From contig CAJWHF010000003.1 in the NCBI GenBank assembly GCA_913041275.1, positions 1 to 55,176 on the forward strand: a stretch of DNA of 55,176 nucleotides, written 5' to 3'. The stretch is from an uncultured Opitutia bacterium (GTDB lineage: Bacteria; Verrucomicrobiota; Verrucomicrobiia; Opitutales; Coraliomargaritaceae). The notes under the pieces are model-generated. The model ran no database searches and had not been told where the DNA came from. It was given only the letters and a program-made list of their open reading frames with translations. A program made the position numbers and the translations under genes. This document shows positions 1-7,846 of the stretch, piece by piece; positions within the stretch are counted from its first letter, which is position 1, and each line of letters starts with the position of its first letter.

Positions 1-45
1 GCAATAATTTAGAGCGGGGTAGGGGCTCGCTAGTCTTCCCCTTAC

Positions 46-63
46 TGATGTACAGATACATCA
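46..63. repeat. Short perfect inverted repeat downstream of the secreted beta-helix gene
   Basis: TGATGTA and TACATCA form a 7-bp perfect stem around the 4-base loop CAGA. It lies 17 bases past the stop codon of the minus-strand gene that ends at 80. A transcript from that gene would form the hairpin, but no T-run follows, so a role as terminator is only a guess. Confidence 0.3.
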
Positions 64-79
64 ATTGCCTTCAAAGTAT

Positions 80-2452
80 TTAATCCTGCGGGAATGCGAA
101 GCGATAGAATTCAGTATCTACACTTAGTGGTATCTCAATCTCTACAATATCTTCTGTAACAGCAGTCCAGCTACTGAGGTTAGAGCTACGCTCAATTTGA
201 AGTTCTAATGTAGCAGAGTTGTTCGGTCCTACGTCTAAAACAATCGATCCAGGTCTTAAATCTGTGATTAATTCAGAAATACCTTGTTCGGAATACAGTC
301 CGTAAGAGGTAGGATCGGCTATTACATCGCTATGTCCTGCAACCCTGTTCGAATCAAGTAATGATACAACATATGAAGGACTGTAGAGACCATAACTCAG
401 TGGGCTTGTGACTACATCTTGTTGACCAAGGGTCCGTGAACTTGATTGTGCCGTGGATAAGTCACTAGCGTTGTATAAGCTAAAGGAACTTGGATCCGAA
501 GTAACATCATTTTGACCGGCTGATCGAGCAGACGCAGCCGCTGTATCTACTTGGTCTGCAGTAAAGAGATTAAATGAATTCGGCTCCGAGGTAACATCAC
601 TTTGGCCGGCAAGCCGAGAATCGGATAGGTCATCTGCATCGTATGCACCACTACCTAGGATTTGTACAAAATTGTATAAGGCGCTGTTGTATTGTTTTGG
701 ATCAGTGCCTGAAGCAATTTCTACTGCGTCGTCTACTCCGTCTCCATCATCGTCACTATCTTGATTATCACCCAGTCCATCACCATCGGTATCTAGTGTT
801 TCGCTAGGATCATTAGGGAAATCGTCGTTGGCATCACTGATGCCATCACTATCTGCATCTTCTAGCGGTATGTACTCGTAAGCTCCTAGGTCGATGAGTC
901 CGCCAGTAATACGAGGTTTACCGAGGATATCATATAATTCATAGTCAGCAGCGATTGTTGTTACGTCGATGACCTCAGAGGCCCATTGAGAATTTGGGTC
1001 TAAACGTAAGCCATCATCCTCGGTGAAAGGTTGACCATCTGGACCGAGTGGATCTGAGGAATTAACGAAGGGATCGGGAATGACTAAATCTGGCAATACA
1101 ATGGGCGTTAGCTCTGGCGCGTATGAATCACTATAATTATCCAAAGTACGGCCGTGCATGGATTGCATGCTAGTGAGGAATTCGTCGCCACTTTGTCCGT
1201 TTGACTGTTCTGGACTTAGGAATTCATCTAGTGTCTGTGAAGGGATCTCTGCTTCAAATTTTTTGAAAAAACCAGACTCAAATACGCTACTACCAGCATA
1301 TGGATCTTGGTTTTGTAAGTTGTAGAGTCGAACATATGTTCCATTGCTGTTAGTTTCATCGGAGTTACTTTGAGCGTAACCAAAAATCCCAAAGAATGCG
1401 GATTGTACGGGAAGATTGACCGTCGACTTATAGCCCACGGTCGCACTGTCCAAAATCGAACCCCGCTTGATACCACTACGAAAGAATAAACAGTTACCCA
1501 CGGTGACGCTACCTGATATTTCTGAATCGTTGTATTGATAGTTATAATTATCGATGAAGGTTGAATGTAGCAGCTGTGTATTGTAAGCGTGAATTATAGA
1601 CTTACCTCCAGTAACATTTCGGTAGAGTAGCGAGTTAAACACACTGCCTGGTTGGTAGATCAATGAGTTATCTGCATTACTTACATTAGAAGTCGTCGTG
1701 TTATCGCTGATAAAGCAACGATCGACTGTGCCGGGTCTATATAACATCGCTTTTGTAGAGTTATTATGATTAAAGTAACAGGATTCAAAGTTTCCATATT
1801 GGATTAGGTTACCGCCAGAGGTTTGACATCTTTCAAAACGACAATTTCGAAATAGGACGGTATCGTCGTCGCTCGTAACAATTAGAGTCTGTGTGGATTC
1901 ATTATCCAAGAAATTACACTGTTCAAATGTCGTCTGAATGCGATCTGTTGCGTCAGTAATATTAATTAAGCAGCCGCTTTGATCAGAAGAATTGCTCACC
2001 CTGAAACCCTTTATCAGTAAAGAAGAAGCACCCGCTTCGGTCTCGAGCAGATATGAACTACCTATTCCAGTTGCACCGTATTCTTCAAAAACAAGGCCAG
2101 ACAGTGTGGTCAAGTAGCGTGCTGGGTCAGCTGCATCAGCGGATATCTCTGTGCCTACAAATCCGCCAATGACAGCGGTCACGGTAGAGGGAATTACAAA
2201 TTTACTATTTTGGTCGTCATTCACATACAGATTACCCTCGTCGGTGTAGTATGTCCCTTCTACTATCCATATATGATGCTCTCCTAGACCGATCCCGGCA
2301 TCGCTGAGGGCATCGTTAAGGAACTTATATGCTGAAGACCAGGAAGTTCCGTCTCCACCCTCGGACGCATCTTTGTCTACATATATAATCGTTTGACCAA
2401 CTAGTAGTTGGCATAAAAAAAATAGGGCGATTAATAGATAACCAAACCTCAT
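80..2452 (-). CDS. Secreted parallel beta-helix protein with calcium-binding linker and C-terminal 30-residue repeats
   Basis: The 790-aa product starts with a clear signal peptide (about residues 1-20, ending LLVGQT), so it is exported. Residues 30-420 are rich in short N/S/F-type strands (CLINITD, FEQCNFLDN, FRNCRFERC) typical of right-handed beta-helix proteins in which each coil carries one turn. Around residues 535-580 there is an acidic stretch of DxDxDG-type motifs (DADSDGISD, DTDGDGLGD, DDDGDGVDD) like thrombospondin type 3 calcium-binding repeats. Four repeats of about 30 residues follow (residues 611-730), then a short beta-rich tail (ERSSNLSSW...FYRF) that resembles tails of secreted proteins of marine Opitutae. 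Substrate or partner is unknown. The ATG follows an AT-rich leader without a Shine-Dalgarno sequence. No neighbour is co-directional and close, apart from tRNA-Leu upstream. Confidence 0.75.
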   Translation of the reverse strand: MRFGYLLIALFFLCQLLVGQTIIYVDKDASEGGDGTSWSSAYKFLNDALSDAGIGLGEHHIWIVEGTYYTDEGNLYVNDDQNSKFVIPSTVTAVIGGFVGTEISADAADPARYLTTLSGLVFEEYGATGIGSSYLLETEAGASSLLIKGFRVSNSSDQSGCLINITDATDRIQTTFEQCNFLDNESTQTLIVTSDDDTVLFRNCRFERCQTSGGNLIQYGNFESCYFNHNNSTKAMLYRPGTVDRCFISDNTTTSNVSNADNSLIYQPGSVFNSLLYRNVTGGKSIIHAYNTQLLHSTFIDNYNYQYNDSEISGSVTVGNCLFFRSGIKRGSILDSATVGYKSTVNLPVQSAFFGIFGYAQSNSDETNSNGTYVRLYNLQNQDPYAGSSVFESGFFKKFEAEIPSQTLDEFLSPEQSNGQSGDEFLTSMQSMHGRTLDNYSDSYAPELTPIVLPDLVIPDPFVNSSDPLGPDGQPFTEDDGLRLDPNSQWASEVIDVTTIAADYELYDILGKPRITGGLIDLGAYEYIPLEDADSDGISDANDDFPNDPSETLDTDGDGLGDNQDSDDDGDGVDDAVEIASGTDPKQYNSALYNFVQILGSGAYDADDLSDSRLAGQSDVTSEPNSFNLFTADQVDTAAASARSAGQNDVTSDPSSFSLYNASDLSTAQSSSRTLGQQDVVTSPLSYGLYSPSYVVSLLDSNRVAGHSDVIADPTSYGLYSEQGISELITDLRPGSIVLDVGPNNSATLELQIERSSNLSSWTAVTEDIVEIEIPLSVDTEFYRFAFPQD
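263..622 (-). repeat. Four tandem 90-bp coding repeats
   Basis: Four consecutive units of about 90 bp encode variants of S-R-x-A-G-Q-x-D-V-x-x-x-P-x-S-[FY]-x-L-[FY]. The AGQ/AGH-type element recurs near 332, 421, 511 and 602. The units have diverged at the DNA level, so they are old duplications and not a recent expansion. They sit just before the last 60 residues of the secreted protein. Confidence 0.7.
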
Positions 2453-2513
2453 ATTTCAAATTAAAGGAAATATTTTCATTATGTTCAAATAGAAACAATA
2501 TTAAGTTACAAAA

Positions 2514-2525
2514 TGATAATTATCA
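2514..2525. promoter_or_regulatory. 12-bp perfect palindrome between tRNA-Leu and the secreted protein gene
   Basis: TGATAATTATCA reads the same on both strands. It lies 11 bases beyond the 3' end of tRNA-Leu and 62 bases upstream of the start of the secreted beta-helix gene. It could be an operator; it resembles half of a Fur-type box, but AT-rich palindromes also arise by chance. Confidence 0.25.
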
Positions 2526-2535
2526 GCAGTCTAGA

Positions 2536-2620
2536 TGGTACCCAGAGTGGGGGTCGAACCCACACTCCCGAAGGAACAAGATTTTGAGTCTAGCGCGTCT
2601 GCCAATTTCGCCATCTGGGC
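2536..2620 (-). tRNA. tRNA-Leu (anticodon CAA)
   Basis: The minus strand folds as an 85-nt class II tRNA. The acceptor stem is GCCCAGA/TCTGGGT, followed by an encoded ACCA end. It has a D arm, the anticodon loop CTCAAAA (anticodon CAA), a long variable arm with a TTCG loop, and a T arm with loop TTCGACC. It should read UUG codons. The second pair of the anticodon stem (CTAGA/TCTTG) is a U-U mismatch; the other pairs are normal. The extra arm and anticodon make the leucine assignment firm. Confidence 0.95.
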
Positions 2621-2704
2621 ACAAATATATTTTTAAAAAAGCATCTAATCACGCGAAAGCAAGATTTCCTTACAAAGGATTAAAATTTCAAAGTATTGAA
2701 CCGA

Positions 2705-3547
2705 TTATATTACACGATTTCTTCTATTTGTTATTTTCCAGACGATAATGCCAATTAGTATGATGAAAATTGAGTAAAACTGTCCGCGGCTTATATTCAG
2801 AATTAAAGATGCATCAGGCTGGCGAAATACTTCTCCGATAATTCTTAGGATGCCGTATCCGACAAGGAATTCACTAGCGATTTGTCCCGCTGGTGGAGTC
2901 GTTCTCCAAAAGCGCCACTGTACGTAGAGTAACAATAAGCCTCCTTCTAAAGCGGCTTCGTAGAGCTGCGATGGATGACGCGGTTCTCGGCCATACGTTC
3001 CTAAGGCTGGGTTATAACTATTAGGACTCTGTGGAAAAATTACAGCCCAACTCACATAGCTAACGCGTCCCCATAGCTCGCCATTTATAAAGTTGGCGAT
3101 TCGTCCTAGTAGTAGCCCAATTGGTGCAAGTGTTACAATGACATCGCCAAGGTTCAGGAAACTGTATTCATGTTTTTTAACAAACCAGAACATGGCTACG
3201 GTCACTCCTAGGAAGCCGCCATGACTAGACATCCCACCTTGGTCTACTCGTAAGATTAGCCAAGGGCTCTTTAATAAAGACTCAAAATCGTAGAGTAGCA
3301 TGTATCCAAGTCTGCCGCCGGCTAGAACGCCGATTATAATTGCGGTAATTAGCGTCGCGCGCGCATCGGCGTGAATGGTAAATTTACCTTTAGCATTATA
3401 AAGCTTTAGTAGAAACCAAGCGGCTAGGAAGCTGAGCAGGTAGGAAAGCCCATAATACCGTATCCCATCTAAGCCTAAAGGATTATCAGGAAACTGAATT
3501 AAGAAAGGGCTCCAGTCGTGTAGCCAATATGAGTTTTGTTCAATCAT
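2705..3547 (-). CDS. lgt: Prolipoprotein diacylglyceryl transferase
   Basis: Lgt moves a diacylglyceryl group from phosphatidylglycerol to the lipobox cysteine of prolipoproteins, the first step of lipoprotein maturation in the inner membrane. The 280-aa length is typical. Visible family motifs are the SSHGG segment (about 107-111), the Lgt signature GRIANFINGELWGR (148-161) with its arginine and glutamate, and RHPSQLYE (190-197). At least six or seven hydrophobic helices are seen. Its ATG is preceded by an AT-rich leader. It diverges from the LysM gene at 3637, with 89 bases between them. Several lipoproteins in this window (for example at 8683 and 10044) would be substrates. Confidence 0.96.
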   Translation of the reverse strand: MIEQNSYWLHDWSPFLIQFPDNPLGLDGIRYYGLSYLLSFLAAWFLLKLYNAKGKFTIHADARATLITAIIIGVLAGGRLGYMLLYDFESLLKSPWLILRVDQGGMSSHGGFLGVTVAMFWFVKKHEYSFLNLGDVIVTLAPIGLLLGRIANFINGELWGRVSYVSWAVIFPQSPNSYNPALGTYGREPRHPSQLYEAALEGGLLLLYVQWRFWRTTPPAGQIASEFLVGYGILRIIGEVFRQPDASLILNISRGQFYSIFIILIGIIVWKITNRRNRVI

Positions 3548-3636
3548 CTAGAAAAATGGATATTTCATAATTTATACCTATGTTGACCAACACTTTTCTT
3601 TGACATTTGATGCTGTATTGAAAATCTTGTTATTTA

Positions 3637-4239
3637 ATGAGCAAGTTCTTACTTCCACTTATCGTTTATACAAGTGGCTTAATCGCCTCAAACGGACTGT
3701 TGTTCGCGCAGTCTGATTACTTAAGGGTGACAGTGGCCAATCTCAGTCAAGACCTTAGTCTCCTAAGCCAGCAAGTTAAAACCGTAAGGCTTGAAATGGA
3801 AGAGTTGCGCCGTGAAAATGCACGGCTACGAGTCGAAGTTGCCGCAGCTACTAATGAGGCACAGATGCAAATCGCCAGCCTTTCTTCTTCTATAGACTCC
3901 TTTCGCCAAGATTATAAGAATGCAGATGACGCTCAAAAAGAGCAGATAATTGGTGACTTAAATCGTCAGGTGAATGCTCTTGCTAAGGAGACCCAAAGCG
4001 CGATCAATGCCGTCGCTCGTGTGGTGGACACTCGACCCACAGTCGGACCTAAAGTGCATTTTTCTGATGATTTTCCTAAGACCGGTAAGCCATATGTTGT
4101 ACGCTCTGGTGATACTTTAAGTGGAATTGCGCGTGATAACAACTCCACCATCAAACATATTCAAAACGCAAATAAGATCGTAAACCCCTCACGAGACCTA
4201 AAAGTAGGTGAAACTATCTTTATACCTATTACCCAATAA
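3637..4239 (+). CDS. Exported coiled-coil protein with C-terminal LysM domain
   Basis: The 200-aa product has an N-terminal signal sequence (about 1-25, ending LLFAQ). A helical, probably coiled-coil segment follows (about 35-125, rich in L/E/R/Q). One LysM domain sits at 153-197 (YVVRSGDTLSGIA ... LKVGETIFIP). LysM binds N-acetylglucosamine in peptidoglycan, so the protein likely sits in the periplasm or on the wall and holds or organises something there. No catalytic domain is visible. The stop codon is only three bases from the start of parB, so both are probably one transcript. A fair -35/-10 pair (TTGACC at 3583, TTTGAT at 3606, spacer 17) lies upstream. Confidence 0.8.
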   Translation: MSKFLLPLIVYTSGLIASNGLLFAQSDYLRVTVANLSQDLSLLSQQVKTVRLEMEELRRENARLRVEVAAATNEAQMQIASLSSSIDSFRQDYKNADDAQKEQIIGDLNRQVNALAKETQSAINAVARVVDTRPTVGPKVHFSDDFPKTGKPYVVRSGDTLSGIARDNNSTIKHIQNANKIVNPSRDLKVGETIFIPITQ

Positions 4240-4242
4240 ATA

Positions 4243-5208
4243 ATGTCTAATTCTAAATCCAGACTTGGCAGAGGCTTGAGCGGCCTCATTTCCGGAACAG
4301 AGAGGGCTGATGCCAACCCTTCTAGTGATGCAATTACTGCTTCTACTGTGAAGAAAGTACCCAGTGATAAGGATTTAGGCGACGATGTTGTTTCCAGCAC
4401 TACTTCTAATGCGCTAGGCTACACAGAACTTGAGCTTAAGAGCATTGTTCCTAACCCTTATCAGCCTCGGCGAGAAATTCAGCCTGAACTTATTGAAGAG
4501 TTAGCCAAGAGTATCCAATCCGAAGGACTACTTCAGCCTATTGTTGTTCGCAATAGTAAGGGTGGTGGTTATGAGCTCATCGCTGGCGAGCGCCGTCTGA
4601 CCGCCTACAAGCATCTTAAGTTAAATAAGATACCTGCGCGCATTATAAATGCAAGTGATGCATCTTCGGCGAGCTTAGCATTAATTGAAAATTTACAAAG
4701 AGAGAATCTCAATCCAATAGATGAAGCCCTTGGCTATGCTAGTTTGTTGCAGGACTTTGACCTCACTCAAGAGGCTGTTGCGGAGCGGGTAGCACAAAGC
4801 CGTACTACGGTCGCTAATTCTCTACGTTTATTATCCTTAGACTCAGAAATACAGGGTTTTCTAAGTCGACGACTCATCTCTACAGGCCATGCGAAAGTTA
4901 TTCTAGGACTGAAAAGCACAGAACACCGTAAAATTCTAGCACGTCGTATTATTGAGACAGGTATGAGTGTTCGAGAAGCAGAAGTTCAAGTACGCAATTT
5001 AAAAGTCGGTAAAGTCACTGAAAAAGTCGACAAAAGTAAAGTTTCCGAGGCTGAACAAGCAGCAGTGCGCGATCTCGAAAAAAGGATAGGGGAATATTTC
5101 AACACTCGCGTTGGTGTTCAACACTCATCAAAAAAGGGTCGAATAACAATTGAATATTTTGGTAATGATGATCTTGACCGAATACTTGAGAAACTCGGCA
5201 TAGGTTGA
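4243..5208 (+). CDS. parB: Chromosome partitioning protein ParB
   Basis: ParB binds parS sites near the origin, spreads as a CTP-dependent clamp and helps load SMC and segregate chromosomes. The 321-aa protein shows all parts: the N-terminal RLGRGL box (about 7-12) that in other ParBs contacts ParA, the NPYQPR motif (71-76), the CTP-binding GERR motif (115-118), ENLQREN (149-155), a helix-turn-helix (about 171-196) and a basic C-terminal dimerisation domain. No parA is next to it, which is unusual but not rare. I found no TGTTTCACGTGAAACA-like parS in the window. ScpB (20478) is another chromosome organisation protein in the window, but it is not linked. Confidence 0.95.
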   Translation: MSNSKSRLGRGLSGLISGTERADANPSSDAITASTVKKVPSDKDLGDDVVSSTTSNALGYTELELKSIVPNPYQPRREIQPELIEELAKSIQSEGLLQPIVVRNSKGGGYELIAGERRLTAYKHLKLNKIPARIINASDASSASLALIENLQRENLNPIDEALGYASLLQDFDLTQEAVAERVAQSRTTVANSLRLLSLDSEIQGFLSRRLISTGHAKVILGLKSTEHRKILARRIIETGMSVREAEVQVRNLKVGKVTEKVDKSKVSEAEQAAVRDLEKRIGEYFNTRVGVQHSSKKGRITIEYFGNDDLDRILEKLGIG

Positions 5209-5303
5209 TTTACGAGCCATACAAATAGAACACGTCTAGTTTATTTGCCTTCAGTATTATATCTGAACTCCATCGTCATTTACTAAAATATTCACATATT
5301 ATT

Positions 5304-5774
5304 ATGAATTATTGGTTAATGAAATCCGAGCCTGATGTCTTCTCTTTTGAAGATCTGAAAGCATGTATTAAACAGACAGAACCTTGGGACGGTATTCGTA
5401 ATTACCAAGCCCGTAATTTTATGCGGGACGATATGCGGATCGGGGATTTAATTCTTTTTTATCATTCAAACACTAATCCACCTGGCGTAGCTGGTATCGC
5501 TCAAGTCGCAAGTAAGCCATATCCTGATCCTACAGCATTCGATAAGAAATCGAAATATTTTGATCCCAAAAGTGATCCTAAAAACCCACGTTGGATACTT
5601 GTAGATGTGAGCTTCAAAGCTGATATTGTGCGACAAGTCTCACTCGAAGAAATGAAATCAATGCCTGAGCTTGTTAACATGCGTGCGCTACAGCGAGGCA
5701 ACAGATTGTCTATCATGCCTACGACTCGCTCCGAGTTTCAAGCTATAAAAAAAGCAGGTCAATCGAGCTTATAG
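5304..5774 (+). CDS. EVE domain protein
   Basis: The 156-aa protein is a full-length EVE (PUA-like) domain. Signs are the N-terminal MNYWLMKSEP, WDGIRNYQARNFM, the GDLILFYHSN strand and the PRWILVDV strand. Bacterial EVE proteins of this size resemble human thymocyte nuclear protein 1. Members of the fold bind modified bases in DNA or RNA, so this is likely a modified-base reader, but the ligand is not known. It follows parB after 95 bases and may be co-transcribed. It is cytosolic, with no signal or membrane segment. Confidence 0.9.
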   Translation: MNYWLMKSEPDVFSFEDLKACIKQTEPWDGIRNYQARNFMRDDMRIGDLILFYHSNTNPPGVAGIAQVASKPYPDPTAFDKKSKYFDPKSDPKNPRWILVDVSFKADIVRQVSLEEMKSMPELVNMRALQRGNRLSIMPTTRSEFQAIKKAGQSSL

Positions 5775-5787
5775 ATTTCAGTGAATT

Positions 5788-5883
5788 ATGATTATTGGAG
5801 ATGCTATTTGTTTGTTCGTTAGTGCTAGTTTTATTTTTTGGTTTTTAGCTCTTGGGCTAGAGTATTTGGCTTACGATATTTAG
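5788..5883 (+). CDS. Possible 31-aa single-helix membrane peptide
   Basis: An ATG at 5788 opens a 31-codon frame ending with TAG at 5881-5883. The product is nearly all hydrophobic (ICLFVSASFIFWFLALGL) with acidic ends (D5 near the start, EYLAYDI at the end), as in small membrane subunits. It begins 13 bases after the EVE gene and ends two bases before the convergent DUF983 gene. There is no clear ribosome site, but that holds for most genes here. Evidence is composition and position only, so it may be chance. Confidence 0.35.
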   Translation: MIIGDAICLFVSASFIFWFLALGLEYLAYDI

Positions 5884-5885
5884 TT

Positions 5886-6266
5886 TTATTTATTGTCGTT
5901 GTTGATTGGTAGTTCCTCGGCTTGTACTGTGTAATAAAGCATAATAACAGAGCAAAGAATAATGGGATACAGTGCTAAGAATAGGACAATTGATCCAGTG
6001 ATAGCAATTACCACCCCTATCCATGCTTTTAAAACTTCGAAAATCACGAGGAAACAGACCGGAACGATGACTAATATAATAGCCATAACGTATCCAATCG
6101 AAGTAGTACCTAAGTAAAAGCCAGATTCATCTTTTTCTAGCTCCATTTTACAGTTAACGCAGAGTTTTCTCAGACGAAACCATGTTCGAAATATCCCAAA
6201 ATAACCACAATTTGGGCACCGCCCTGTAAGAGTGCGTCGACAGATCTCCCCACGTGTAACCTTCAT
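5886..6266 (-). CDS. DUF983 membrane protein with zinc-ribbon-like N-terminus
   Basis: The 126-aa protein has two CxxC pairs near the N-terminus (CPNC and CVNC, about residues 18-40), then ESGFYLG and two long hydrophobic segments. This is the usual DUF983 layout. Function is not established for the family. Its ATG overlaps the stop of the upstream 71-aa gene in a TAATG junction, so the two are probably translationally coupled. Together with the DCC-family gene at 6529 they form a small minus-strand cluster. Confidence 0.85.
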   Translation of the reverse strand: MKVTRGEICRRTLTGRCPNCGYFGIFRTWFRLRKLCVNCKMELEKDESGFYLGTTSIGYVMAIILVIVPVCFLVIFEVLKAWIGVVIAITGSIVLFLALYPIILCSVIMLYYTVQAEELPINNDNK

Positions 6267-6481
6267 TATTCAGGAGTAAGCCTGGCATGTTTTATAAGCC
6301 CGCAGAAAACTTTTTTCGTGGCTTCCTTATGGTAACCATTTTTAGTGTTTTTTGTGAGCATTTCTTTATACCTCACTGTTTTCCTATCTAAGTCTACAAT
6401 CCTTAAATAGAGGGTTTTACCCTCGTAACTATGTACTTCAGGTGCTGTCTCCCATATCTGTCCCTGTGCTAATTTCATCAA
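6266..6481 (-). CDS. Uncharacterised 71-aa protein
   Basis: I do not recognise this family. The product is small, basic and soluble-looking, with no signal peptide or membrane segment. The core reads like a small beta barrel (KTLYLRIVDLDRKTVRYKEM). Its reality is supported by the TAATG overlap with DUF983, by the same-strand DCC-family gene 47 bases upstream, and by the absence of a better frame. A role linked to the membrane protein downstream is inference. Confidence 0.65.
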   Translation of the reverse strand: MMKLAQGQIWETAPEVHSYEGKTLYLRIVDLDRKTVRYKEMLTKNTKNGYHKEATKKVFCGLIKHARLTPE

Positions 6482-6528
6482 TATAGGCTACGCAATATTT
6501 CACTTACTTACAATGGCTGATTGTGGAC

Positions 6529-6981
6529 TTAATCTAGGAAGAGTTCTTTTTCTTCCTGTTTTAATAATTGGCATGCACCAACAGGGAAAAGTAAATAGCG
6601 GTATTTTGCTATTAATCGATATGCTCCTTCGCGCAAAAAAAGTGGAATAATACGTAATAATTTCCCTACTATCAGCCATATTCCCCCAACTTCTTTTAGT
6701 ATGGCGCATACAGCACCTGATCGGGTATGTAGACTAGTCTTACCACTATCTTCCTTAAGATAGACAACTGTTGATAGATTGGATGGATCACGTAGCTCTT
6801 TTGGGAGCTTTTTATCGGAGGTACTGCCATTTAGAGGCGCATATTTAATGCGGTTTCGTCTATCGACTTTAATTAAAAAACGTATGCTTCGCGTGCATAG
6901 GCCACATGTCCCATCATAAAATAGAATACGAACTTGTTTTTGTGTATGCACGTTTTGACAACTACTTAACATTTTTACCAC
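6529..6981 (-). CDS. DCC-family (DUF393) thiol-disulfide oxidoreductase-like protein
   Basis: The 150-aa protein carries the family signature near the N-terminus: ILFYDGTCGLC, with the CxxC pair at about residues 27-30. It continues with a strand/helix pattern like thioredoxin-type folds (KYAPLNG). It ends with a hydrophobic helix region and a conserved Y/R-rich segment. DCC proteins are annotated as predicted thiol-disulfide oxidoreductases, but their true substrate is unknown. This is one of the few genes here with a Shine-Dalgarno-like site (AGGTGG five bases before the ATG). It is the first gene of the minus-strand run into the 71-aa gene and DUF983. Confidence 0.85.
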   Translation of the reverse strand: MVKMLSSCQNVHTQKQVRILFYDGTCGLCTRSIRFLIKVDRRNRIKYAPLNGSTSDKKLPKELRDPSNLSTVVYLKEDSGKTSLHTRSGAVCAILKEVGGIWLIVGKLLRIIPLFLREGAYRLIAKYRYLLFPVGACQLLKQEEKELFLD

Positions 6982-7173
6982 CTGTGTATTATTATATTAA
7001 AAAAGAAGCTATGAAATCTAAACAAAAATAAAATGTGTTCTCTTTATCTATCGTATCATGTAAAGGACATGGTACTTCATGTACTTGTAAAACGTAGTGA
7101 GTGGTACTATCAATAGTGGCAATATTTTTGTAAAGTATTTGCAATTCGCTATTTCGCGGTCGATCTTCAGATT

Positions 7174-7818
7174 GTGGATAGTTCTATTAAGATTAAAGTA
7201 TGTGGACTTACTCGAATAGAGGATGTTCAACTCGCTCTTTCGTTAGGTGCGGATTATTGTGGTTTTATTGTTTATCCTAAGTCACCGAGGGCAGTTAGTT
7301 TAGATCGTGCTGCTGAATTGGCTAGCTATGTGCCAGTAGGAAAGCGTGTGATTGTAGATGTTGAAACTGCCCCCGAAGAACTTGATCAAATGCGAGGCTC
7401 ATGCTTTGATTATTTTCAGATACATACTGGTCTACAAATTGGTAGTCCTTCTTTAGCTTCTATGTCTTATCAACTAGGTAAAGAGCGACTTTGGCTTGCG
7501 CCTCGCCTCGACACAAAAGACGAATTCTCAGAGGAGTTTACGACATTTGCCGATACTATACTCCTCGATGCATACCAAAAAGATCTATACGGAGGTACCG
7601 GCCATACCAGTGACTGGCCTCGATTTACTCAGCTCTCCGCTGCTTACCCCAAGACGAAATGGATACTTGCTGGTGGCTTGACTCCTTCCAATGTACTAGA
7701 GGCGCAATCTGCTACCGGCGCACGACAGCTTGACATTAATAGTGGAGTAGAAGTTGAACCTGGAGTGAAAGACGCTGCTAAATTACGTGAAGTATTTCAG
7801 ATTTTGAAACCAAAATAG
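7174..7818 (+). CDS. trpF: Phosphoribosylanthranilate isomerase
   Basis: TrpF converts N-(5'-phosphoribosyl)anthranilate to CdRP in tryptophan synthesis. The 214-aa (beta/alpha)8 protein has the general base cysteine in KVCGLT (C10), the general acid aspartate in LLDA (D132), the GGTGH phosphate loop (140-144), ILAGGL (about 164-169) and the closing DINSGVE motif (187-193). The start is a GTG, which puts KVCGLT at the usual distance from the N-terminus. No other trp gene is near, so tryptophan genes are dispersed in this organism. Confidence 0.96.
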   Translation: MDSSIKIKVCGLTRIEDVQLALSLGADYCGFIVYPKSPRAVSLDRAAELASYVPVGKRVIVDVETAPEELDQMRGSCFDYFQIHTGLQIGSPSLASMSYQLGKERLWLAPRLDTKDEFSEEFTTFADTILLDAYQKDLYGGTGHTSDWPRFTQLSAAYPKTKWILAGGLTPSNVLEAQSATGARQLDINSGVEVEPGVKDAAKLREVFQILKPK

Positions 7819-7846
7819 GTCAGTAGATAATCTATTATATAACTAA

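Noticed and set aside
4240-5303. parS site near parB
   Set aside because: No sequence close to TGTTTCACGTGAAACA was seen here or elsewhere in the window by eye.
7048-7230. 60-codon minus-strand frame overlapping the trpF start
   Set aside because: It overlaps the 5' end of trpF, has no neighbours on its strand and has a random-looking composition rich in Y, I and K.
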